Of a DNA stretch of 11,031 nucleotides, positions 1 through 5,443 are shown piece by piece. The stretch is from Burkholderiales bacterium. Lineage in GTDB: Bacteria; Pseudomonadota; Gammaproteobacteria; Burkholderiales; SG8-39. The stretch is from assembly GCA_919902965.1 (NCBI GenBank), contig CAKKSJ010000083.1, positions 1-11,031 on the forward strand, written 5' to 3'. Below the pieces are notes generated by a model. It had not been told where the DNA came from, searched no databases, and saw only the letters and a program-made list of their open reading frames with translations. Every line of letters starts with the position of its first letter. The stretch's first letter is position 1. The translations under genes and the position numbers were made by a program.

Positions 1-205
1 TTGATGTCCCAGCGAAACAGCACTACCGACCAGAACGCCGGCTCGACCTGCGGCCTGCAGTGCCTCGAGCGGACCGTGATTGGTTTCCTCCAGCATTGCG
101 CAGATTGGAGTCGAGCTGATAAGTGGCGAAGCCGACGAAACGCGAGAACACTTGCGGCAATATGCCGTAGGTAATCACGTTCATGAACTGCGCGCCGGCG
201 GCGCG
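1..205 (-). pseudogene. Decayed PhnE-type ABC transporter permease (partial, runs off left edge)
   Basis: Read on the minus strand, this stretch shows pieces of a phosphonate/phosphate-type ABC permease around the conserved cytoplasmic loop that contacts the ATPase, spread over three frames. Frame A (about 205 to 92) carries NVITYGILPQVFSRF and ends in LDSNLRNA. Frame B (96 to 46) carries LEETNHGPLEALQAAG, the usual start of that loop. Frame C (53 to 3) carries PQVEPAFWSVVLFRWDI, the usual end of the loop. In an intact permease the B-type sequence precedes the A-type or C-type sequence, and a VLGxVGAGGIG-like segment follows. Here A comes first, so the remnant probably derives from two tandem permease genes or domains that lost intervening DNA. 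No single frame reads through: frame A stops near position 23. The family assignment is by motif memory only. Two sequencing frameshifts are a less likely alternative, because the order would still be wrong. Confidence 0.55.
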
Positions 206-248
206 CGTAGCGCAAACGCGCCGCCTATCCAGGGAGAAAGCGCCTTGT

Positions 249-277
249 AATATATACCGCAATGCTGCTCGCTACAA
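249..277 (-). promoter_or_regulatory. Putative sigma70 promoter facing the permease remnant
   Basis: On the minus strand, TTGTAG (277-272) and TATATT (254-249) are separated by 17 bases, close to the sigma70 consensus. It points left, into the permease remnant, and is divergent from glmU. It may be the surviving promoter of the decayed transporter locus. The call is by consensus only. Confidence 0.4.
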
Positions 278-297
278 GACGAGCGTACGCGCCTGCG

Positions 298-306
298 TGG
301 TATCAT
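298..306 (+). promoter_or_regulatory. Possible extended -10 promoter element for glmU-glmS
   Basis: TGGTATCAT at 298-306 fits the extended -10 pattern TGnTATnnT and would start transcription about 20 bases before the glmU ATG. No convincing -35 hexamer lies 16-18 bases upstream (the bases there are GACGAG), so this is a weak call. No clear Shine-Dalgarno sequence precedes the glmU start either. Confidence 0.3.
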
Positions 307-333
307 TTCCGCCACCGCAACAGACAGATACCG

Positions 334-1698
334 ATGAACGTCGTCATTCTCGCCGCCGGCCAGGGCAAGCGCATGCATTCCGATATGCCCAAGGTGTTGC
401 ACCCGCTGGCGGGCAGGCCGCTGCTCGCGCATGTGATCGCCACTGCGCGCAAGCTCAAACCCGGCGTCATTTGCATCGTCTACGGACACGGCGGCGAGTG
501 CGTGCGCGAGACTATCGCGCAGTCCGACCTGGTCTGGGCGAAGCAGGAGCCGCAATTGGGCACCGGGCACGCGCTGGCGCAGGCCCTGCCGCACTTGAAT
601 CCGCGCACGCCCACGCTGGTGCTCTACGGCGACGTGCCGCTCACGCGGACGCAAACGCTGCAGGCGCTGTGTCAGGCGGCGGGCAAAGGGATGGCCTTGC
701 TCACGGTCGAGCTCGACGACCCGAGCGGCTACGGTCGCATCGTGCGCAGCCGCGGCAGAGTCAAACGCGTCGTCGAGGAAAATGACGCGAGCGCGGCCGA
801 ACGCGGATTGCGCGAAATCAACACCGGCATCATGGTGCTGCCGACTGCGCGGCTGAAAGCCTGGCTCGAGGGTTTGCGCAACAAAAACGCACAGAAAGAG
901 TATTACCTGACTGACGTGGTTGCGGCCGCGGTGGCCGACAAAGTGCCGGTCAATTCGGCGGCGCCTGCCGCTGCCTGGGAAACCCTGGGTGTGAACTGCA
1001 AAACGCAGCTGGCCGAGCTCGAGCGTAGCTTTCAACGCGGCGTAGCCGCCGCATTGATGCAGGAGGGTGTGACATTGGCGGATCCGGCGCGCATCGATGT
1101 GCGTGGCAGCCTTGCCTGCGGGCGCGACGTGGCGATAGACGTCAATTGCGTGTTCGAGGGTGAGGTCGTGCTCGGTGCGGGCGTCAGCGTTGGCGCGCAC
1201 TGCGTGCTGCGCGACGTGAAAGTCGCAGCAGGCACCCGCATCGAAGCCTTCTGCCACCTGGAGCAAGCCGACATCGGCGCGCGCTGCCGCATCGGCCCGT
1301 ATGCGCGCCTGCGCCCCGGCACCACCCTCGCCGAGGAAGTGCATATCGGCAATTTCGTCGAAGTGAAAGCGAGCCAGATTGCTGCGCGTTCCAAGGCCAA
1401 CCACCTCGCCTATATCGGCGACACCACGGTAGGGCGTGACGTCAACATCGGCGCCGGCACCATCACCTGCAATTATGACGGCGCCAACAAGCACCGCACC
1501 ATTATCGAGGACGAAGTCTTCATCGGCTCGGACACGCAACTGGTCGCGCCGGTGCGGGTGGGACGGGGTGCCACGCTGGGCGCCGGCACCACGCTCACCA
1601 GGGATGCGCCCGAAGGCGCACTGACTGTCTCGCGCGCGAAGCAGGTCACGATCACCGGCTGGAAGCGGCCGGTGAAAAAGAACAAGGAACAAAAATAG
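334..1698 (+). CDS. glmU: Bifunctional UDP-N-acetylglucosamine pyrophosphorylase / glucosamine-1-phosphate N-acetyltransferase GlmU
   Basis: Cytoplasmic enzyme for the last two steps of UDP-GlcNAc synthesis: it acetylates glucosamine-1-P with acetyl-CoA, then transfers UMP from UTP. The 454-residue protein has the usual length. The N-terminal uridyltransferase half opens with LAAGQGKRMHSDMPKVLHPL, with R13 and K20 at the expected nucleotide-binding positions. D100 (LYGDVPL) and N221 (GVNCKTQL) match the metal-binding residues. From about residue 250 the hexapeptide repeats of the left-handed beta-helix begin. H357 in KANHLAYIGD is the expected catalytic base of the acetyltransferase, and the protein ends in a basic GWKRPVKKN tail. 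The frame is open from 262, but the 24 extra residues are not family-like, so the ATG at 334 is chosen. The stop codon touches the glmS start, so the two are almost surely one transcript. Confidence 0.97.
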   Translation: MNVVILAAGQGKRMHSDMPKVLHPLAGRPLLAHVIATARKLKPGVICIVYGHGGECVRETIAQSDLVWAKQEPQLGTGHALAQALPHLNPRTPTLVLYGDVPLTRTQTLQALCQAAGKGMALLTVELDDPSGYGRIVRSRGRVKRVVEENDASAAERGLREINTGIMVLPTARLKAWLEGLRNKNAQKEYYLTDVVAAAVADKVPVNSAAPAAAWETLGVNCKTQLAELERSFQRGVAAALMQEGVTLADPARIDVRGSLACGRDVAIDVNCVFEGEVVLGAGVSVGAHCVLRDVKVAAGTRIEAFCHLEQADIGARCRIGPYARLRPGTTLAEEVHIGNFVEVKASQIAARSKANHLAYIGDTTVGRDVNIGAGTITCNYDGANKHRTIIEDEVFIGSDTQLVAPVRVGRGATLGAGTTLTRDAPEGALTVSRAKQVTITGWKRPVKKNKEQK

Positions 1699-3537
1699 AT
1701 GTGCGGCATCGTCGGCGCGGTTGCGCTGCGGGACATTGTGCCCGTCCTGATCGAAGGGTTGCGCAGGCTCGAATACCGCGGCTACGACTCCTGCGGCGTT
1801 GCCGTCCACGCTGCCGGCGGCGGCGGACAACTGCGGCGCGCACGCACGGTTTCGCGGGTGGCGGACCTGGACGCGCAGGTGCGCAGGACCGGGCTCACCG
1901 GATCGACCGGCATCTGCCACACACGCTGGGCCACCCACGGCGCGCCGGCCACGGTCAACGCGCATCCGATTTTCAGCCGTGACGAAATCGCGGTGGTGCA
2001 TAACGGCATCATCGAGAACTACGAAGAGCTGCGCGCGCGCCTGAAAACCGAGGGCTACGTGTTCGAGTCCCAGACCGACACCGAAGTCATCGCGCATCTG
2101 ATCCATAGCCACTATGCGGGCGACCTGTTTGTTGCCGTGCAGCGCGCGGCGGCGCAACTGCAGGGCGCTTATGCCATCGCCGTGTTCTGCAGGTCGGAGC
2201 CGCAACGCGTGGTCGGCGCGCGCCAGGGAAATCCGCTGGTGCTGGGTGTAGGCGCGAATTCGACCGCGGGCGAGAACTACCTGGCGTCCGATGCGATGGC
2301 GCTGGCAGGCACGACCGATCAGATCATTTATCTCGAAGACGGCGACGTCGCCGACATCGGCTTGGGACGTTACGCCATCGTCGATAGCGGCGGCCGCCCG
2401 GTCGAACGCGAGTTGCGCACGGTCAGCGTCTATGCCGGTGCGGTCGAGCTCGGGCCTTACCAGCATTTCATGCAGAAGGAAATCTTCGAGCAGCCGCAAG
2501 CCATCGCCGATACGCTCGAAGGCGTGGCCGGCATCGACGCGGATATTTTCGGCGCCGCCGCGAAGGCCATATTCGGCGCCGTCGACGCGGTGCACATTTA
2601 TGCCTGCGGTACCAGCTACTATTCCGGCCTTGCCGCGAAGTTCTGGCTGGAGGCCATCGCTGGCCTGCCGACCCAGGTGGAGGTCGCGAGCGAATACCGC
2701 TACCGCGTCAGCGTGGCCAACCCGCGCGCGCTGGTGGTGGTGATCTCGCAGTCGGGCGAGACCGCCGATACGCTGGCCGCGTTGAAGCACGCGCAGTCGC
2801 TGGGCCATACCCACACGCTGGCGATTTGCAACGTCGCTTCGAGCGCCATGGTGCGGCAGACCGCGCTCTGCTACCTGACGCGCGCCGGCGTCGAAATCGG
2901 CGTGGCTTCGACCAAGGCCTTCACCACCCAGCTCGCTGCGCTGTTTCTGCTCGCGCTCGTGCTGGCCAAGTCACGCGGCCGGCTCACCGCGGCGGACGAG
3001 GCACATCATCTGAAGAACCTGCGCCATCTGCCGGCCGCGCTGTCGAGCGTGCTTGCGCTGGAGCCGCAGATCATCGCCTGGGCGGAGCGCTTCGCCCCGC
3101 GCGAGCATGCCTTGTTTCTCGGACGCGGCCTGCACTATCCGATCGCGCTCGAAGGCGCGCTCAAGCTGAAGGAAATTTCCTATATACACGCCGAAGCCTA
3201 TCCGGCGGGCGAGTTGAAGCACGGGCCGCTGGCCCTGGTGACCAAGGAAATGCCCGTGGTCACGGTCGCGCCCAACGACGCATTGCTGGAGAAACTCAAA
3301 TTCAATATGCAGGAAGTGCGTGCGCGCGGCGGCGAGCTTTATGTTTTTGCCGACGGCGACAGCCATATCGCGCCTTCCGAAGGCGTGTTCGTCATACGCA
3401 TGCCGGAACACTACGGCGCGTTGTCGCCCATCCTGCACGTGGTGCCGCTGCAGCTCTTGGCCTATCACACCGCGCTCGCGCGCGGCACCGACGTCGATAA
3501 GCCGCGCAATCTCGCCAAATCCGTCACGGTTGAATAA
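1699..3537 (+). CDS. glmS: Glutamine--fructose-6-phosphate aminotransferase (isomerizing) GlmS
   Basis: Converts fructose-6-P and glutamine to glucosamine-6-P and glutamate, the committed step of amino-sugar synthesis feeding GlmU. At 612 residues it is near E. coli GlmS (609). The N-terminal class II glutaminase domain starts MCGIVGAVAL, with Cys2 becoming the N-terminal nucleophile after Met removal. HTRWATHG and HNGIIENYEEL are its substrate motifs. Two SIS sugar-isomerase domains follow, with ACGTSYYSG (about residue 302), SQSGET (350-355), STKAFTTQL and the EGALKLKE segment. The C terminus is the invariant AKSVTVE, whose lysine (K607) forms the sugar Schiff base. The ATG directly follows the glmU stop, and AAGGAA (1684-1689) inside the end of glmU serves as the ribosome binding site, suggesting translational coupling. 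No glmS ribozyme is possible here, because there is no leader. Confidence 0.98.
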   Translation: MCGIVGAVALRDIVPVLIEGLRRLEYRGYDSCGVAVHAAGGGGQLRRARTVSRVADLDAQVRRTGLTGSTGICHTRWATHGAPATVNAHPIFSRDEIAVVHNGIIENYEELRARLKTEGYVFESQTDTEVIAHLIHSHYAGDLFVAVQRAAAQLQGAYAIAVFCRSEPQRVVGARQGNPLVLGVGANSTAGENYLASDAMALAGTTDQIIYLEDGDVADIGLGRYAIVDSGGRPVERELRTVSVYAGAVELGPYQHFMQKEIFEQPQAIADTLEGVAGIDADIFGAAAKAIFGAVDAVHIYACGTSYYSGLAAKFWLEAIAGLPTQVEVASEYRYRVSVANPRALVVVISQSGETADTLAALKHAQSLGHTHTLAICNVASSAMVRQTALCYLTRAGVEIGVASTKAFTTQLAALFLLALVLAKSRGRLTAADEAHHLKNLRHLPAALSSVLALEPQIIAWAERFAPREHALFLGRGLHYPIALEGALKLKEISYIHAEAYPAGELKHGPLALVTKEMPVVTVAPNDALLEKLKFNMQEVRARGGELYVFADGDSHIAPSEGVFVIRMPEHYGALSPILHVVPLQLLAYHTALARGTDVDKPRNLAKSVTVE

Positions 3538-3741
3538 GCAGACCGCGGCGCAGGGCGGGCGCAGCAAAGCGCCGGCCCACCGGCTTGCCTTGCCCAGGTC
3601 GGACGAAGTCGAAAATAAAACGATGGAGCTTGTGGAAGCGGCATCGGTTCAAGAACGGGATTCCAAAGGAGGAGGAGGAAAGATCCTGCAGACGCAATCA
3701 CAATAAGACCGCTGACGCGGCGCACCATATCGTTCATGCAC
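3538..3741. other. Non-coding stretch after glmS; one weak hairpin
   Basis: I see no convincing gene here. A short hairpin, GCCGG-CCCA-CCGGC (3571-3584), follows glmS but has no T-run, so it is at best a weak terminator. A polypurine tract (3665-3680, AAAGGAGGAGGAGGAA) resembles a very strong ribosome binding site, but no start codon follows at a usable distance. No tRNA cloverleaf was found. Confidence 0.5.
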
Positions 3742-3820
3742 TTGAAATTCAATTTGTTACGATGTCATCGTTTTTATTGATGTATTTCATCAGTTAAAAA
3801 ACGTTGCTGCAACGCAGCAA
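3742..3820. promoter_or_regulatory. AT-rich palindrome cluster upstream of two small genes (putative operators)
   Basis: Four short perfect inverted repeats lie within 79 bases. They are TTGAA-A-TTCAA (3742-3752), ACGATG-T-CATCGT (3759-3771), TGATG-TATTT-CATCA (3778-3792) and TTGCTGC-AAC-GCAGCAA (3804-3820). The first two have one-base centres, so they cannot fold as hairpins and look like dimer-binding DNA sites. The fourth overlaps the putative -35 element and spacer of the next promoter, where a bound repressor would block polymerase. The block is much more AT-rich than its surroundings. No known regulator is assigned. Confidence 0.4.
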
Positions 3821-3831
3821 TATGGTATAAG
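3804..3831 (+). promoter_or_regulatory. Putative sigma70 promoter for the 3872/4112 gene pair
   Basis: TTGCTG (3804-3809), a 16-base spacer and TATAAG (3826-3831), preceded by TG at 3823-3824, form an extended -10 promoter. Transcription would start near 3838, about 35 bases before the first ATG. A 7-bp inverted repeat covers the -35 and part of the spacer. Confidence 0.5.
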
Positions 3832-3871
3832 TATCGCGGGGGGAGGGCTTAGACACAGAAGGAGCCTCAAC

Positions 3872-4111
3872 ATGAAACCCTGCGAACAGGCAACAAACAC
3901 TGGGCGCAAGCTCGATCGCTTGGAGCAGATCAACATGACTGCGCGGCAGCGCAGAATCGCGCGGGAGTCGATGCACCAAGCCGAAATGATCATCGACATG
4001 CTCACGCGGGCGCACGCGGACCTTAAGCAAGTACTGGGGTTTGTCCGGCGCGTTATCGCCAGCGTGGCACGCCGCGGCAAGCTGCCCGCTGCAAGGACGG
4101 AGACGAACTGA
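3872..4111 (+). CDS. Small helical hypothetical protein (79 aa)
   Basis: I do not recognise this protein. It is short, polar and rich in Arg, Gln, Glu and Ala, with no signal peptide, membrane segment or cysteine pair (a single Cys at residue 4). Residues about 14-68 look almost wholly helical (LDRLEQINMTARQRRIARES..., then HQAEMIIDMLTRAHADLKQVL), and the C-terminal third is basic. That is compatible with a small oligomerising or nucleic-acid-binding protein, but nothing in the sequence proves either. Support for a real gene is good: AGAAGGAG about 7 bases before the ATG, a promoter at 3804-3831, and a stop directly abutting the next start at 4112. The two genes are probably co-transcribed and translationally coupled. 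Confidence 0.65.
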   Translation: MKPCEQATNTGRKLDRLEQINMTARQRRIARESMHQAEMIIDMLTRAHADLKQVLGFVRRVIASVARRGKLPAARTETN

Positions 4112-4474
4112 ATGCTCGCCTCCATGCCAGTTCGTCGCGAGCAGCGCGGTTCGTGTCTGATCGAGGTAGGCGCACTGGATTTGCAGCACGGCAGCCATTG
4201 GCGGCCGTGGTTGAGGCTCACGCGCTGCGCAGGCGGAGCCTGTGCGAGCCGCACATTTGACCGGCTGAAGCCGGTGTTCGCTAGCGAACAGGCCGCATTG
4301 CGTTATGCGGCCGCACTTGGCAGGAGTCTCGCTGACGAGGAATCGGCCCTCGGTCCAGAATCGCGCAAGCCGGAACCTGCCGCAGGGCCGCTCTATCAGG
4401 GCCTGGCCAGGCTATGCGCGTGGCGCTTGCGCGCGCAAGCCTTCTCTTGCGCCATTGTTTCGGTAATGCGATAA
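4112..4474 (+). CDS. Conserved-looking hypothetical protein (120 aa)
   Basis: I know no function for it. Residues about 15-77 look like one compact domain: a beta-rich start (CLIEVGALDLQHG), the segment HWRPWLRLTR, then SRTFDRLKPVFASEQAALRY and a helix AALGRSLADEE. This pattern of an aromatic/basic strand followed by a helix after 'FDRLKPVF' resembles short hypothetical proteins I associate with betaproteobacteria, but I cannot name a family. The last 40 residues (from about 80) are Pro/Ala/Arg-rich and less gene-like, so the original protein may have been shorter and the tail may be read-through. The ATG immediately follows the stop of the 79-residue gene. There is no good ribosome binding site of its own, so translation is probably coupled. 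There is no signal peptide or membrane segment. Confidence 0.6.
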   Translation: MLASMPVRREQRGSCLIEVGALDLQHGSHWRPWLRLTRCAGGACASRTFDRLKPVFASEQAALRYAAALGRSLADEESALGPESRKPEPAAGPLYQGLARLCAWRLRAQAFSCAIVSVMR

Positions 4475-4724
4475 GCATCAGCTTCACCGCGAATACCACC
4501 CAGGCTTGGCGAAGGCCACTGCGGTTTCTGTGCTTTCACCTGCGGCGCAACGTTCGAACCCCTGACGTCGGTTCGCTTGCGTATCCTGCGCGCCCGGGTA
4601 GCCCGATATGCCGGCGGAGTGTCGCGCGCGTCATGCGTTTCATTCTGTCAGGGGCTCCTAGGCATCGACGCTGCGCGCGCAGGCGGCGAGCCGCCCGCTT
4701 TGCTGCCCCGCGATCGGGGACGGA
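4475..4724. other. Non-coding stretch between the small genes and the DUF355 gene
   Basis: No convincing gene or RNA is seen. A frame is open across it (4414-5052) but has arginine-rich, out-of-frame composition and runs over the true gene at 4790. A small hairpin CCCCG-CGAT-CGGGG (4706-4719) sits just upstream of the promoter at 4725. It has no T-run. Confidence 0.45.
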
Positions 4725-4753
4725 TTGTCGCGGCGCTGCGCATCGCGTAATAG
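4725..4753 (+). promoter_or_regulatory. Putative sigma70 promoter for the DUF355 gene
   Basis: TTGTCG (4725-4730) and TAATAG (4748-4753) are separated by exactly 17 bases. The start point would be near 4760, leaving a leader of about 30 bases that includes the ribosome binding site AAGGAG (4779-4784). Confidence 0.5.
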
Positions 4754-4789
4754 ACTTGCACCTGCGAGAATTATCAACAAGGAGCTTTT

Positions 4790-5275
4790 ATGCAACTTCT
4801 CAGCGTCAAAATCGACAAGCCCGAAGCCACCAACTTCATTCTCGGGCAGACGCACTTCATCAAGACCGTCGAAGACGTGCACGAGGCGCTGGTGGGCGCA
4901 GTGCCGGGGATCAAGTTCGGCCTCGCGTTCTGCGAGGCCTCGGGCAAGTGTCTGGTGCGGCTATCGGGTACCGACGCGGCCATGGTCGAACTCGCGCAGA
5001 AGAACGCGCTCGCACTTGGCGCGGGTCACAGCTTCATCGTGTTCCTCGGTGACGGGTTTTTCCCGGTGAACGTGTTGAACGCGCTGAAGAGCGTGCCCGA
5101 GGTGTGCCGCATCTTCTGTGCCACGGCCAACCCCACCGAGGTGGTGATCGCGCAGACTGAACAGGGGCGCGGCATCCTCGGCGTGATCGACGGCGCAGCG
5201 CCCCTGGGCGTGGAGAGCGATGCCGACGTTACATGGCGCAAGAGTTTCCTGCGGCAGATCGGCTACAAGCTTTGA
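4790..5275 (+). CDS. Adenosine-specific kinase family protein (DUF355 / PF04008)
   Basis: A 161-residue soluble protein of the family annotated 'adenosine-specific kinase', known mainly from archaeal structures. The biochemical role is poorly established, so the name is family-level only. Diagnostic segments are FILGQTHFIKTVEDVHEAL (17-35), VPGIKFGLAFCEASGKCLVR (38-57), LGAGHSFIVFL (76-86), PVNVLNALKSVPEVCRIFCA (92-111), TANP (112-115) and EQGRGILGVIDG (124-135). The conserved cluster of Gly and Cys residues around FCEASG and EVCRIFCATANP is intact and the length matches the family. The start is clear: AAGGAG lies 5 bases before the ATG and a 17-bp-spaced promoter lies upstream. It appears to be a single-gene unit. 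It has no signal peptide, no membrane segment and no neighbour that hints at a pathway. Confidence 0.9.
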   Translation: MQLLSVKIDKPEATNFILGQTHFIKTVEDVHEALVGAVPGIKFGLAFCEASGKCLVRLSGTDAAMVELAQKNALALGAGHSFIVFLGDGFFPVNVLNALKSVPEVCRIFCATANPTEVVIAQTEQGRGILGVIDGAAPLGVESDADVTWRKSFLRQIGYKL

Positions 5276-5300
5276 GATTGCGTAACCGGGTCAGAGGATA

Positions 5301-5331
5301 TCCCCCGAAGGGACTTTCCCCTCAGCGGGGA
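5301..5331. terminator. Tandem small hairpins after the DUF355 gene (weak terminator candidate)
   Basis: Two short stems follow the stop by about 25 bases: TCCC-CCGAA-GGGA (5301-5313) and TCCCC-TCAGC-GGGGA (5317-5331). There is no T-run after either, so intrinsic termination is doubtful. They may instead be a repeat-like intergenic element. Confidence 0.25.
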
Positions 5332-5443
5332 TCGAGACCTTCGGCGCGCATCCCCGCGTGCGCTTCCGGAGCGATTGCCGGCCTTGCCATTGCGGCGGCG
5401 CCGGGCCCGCGCCGGTGACAGGATAGGTATTTTGCGGGAGCGT

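Noticed and set aside
181..2814. 877-residue open frame on the minus strand across glmU-glmS
   Set aside because: It is antisense to two certain genes, has His/Arg/Ala-rich low-information composition, and is a codon-bias shadow of GC-rich DNA.
3665..3680. AAAGGAGGAGGAGGAA, resembling a super-strong ribosome binding site
   Set aside because: No ATG, GTG or TTG follows within a usable distance, so it is only a polypurine tract.
3465..3752. Minus-strand frame containing STVTDLARLRGLS, often seen in databases
   Set aside because: This is simply the antisense reading of the conserved GlmS C terminus (PRNLAKSVTVE) and is a known type of spurious annotation.
3585..3797. Small plus-strand frame after glmS (TTG start)
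   Set aside because: It has no ribosome binding site, its composition is random, and it runs through the palindrome cluster.
4552..4570. GTTCGAACCCCTGACG, resembling the T-arm of a minus-strand tRNA or an att site
   Set aside because: The flanking bases do not pair into a T-stem, and no acceptor, D-arm or anticodon arm can be built around it.
4414..5052. 212-residue plus-strand frame overlapping the DUF355 gene
   Set aside because: Its second half is an out-of-frame reading of the real gene at 4790, and the first half is Arg-rich with no ribosome binding site.
5375..5443. Upstream ATG for recQ giving 23 more residues
   Set aside because: The extra residues are Arg-rich and outside the family. 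The ATG at 5444 has a ribosome binding site and gives the standard 609-residue length.
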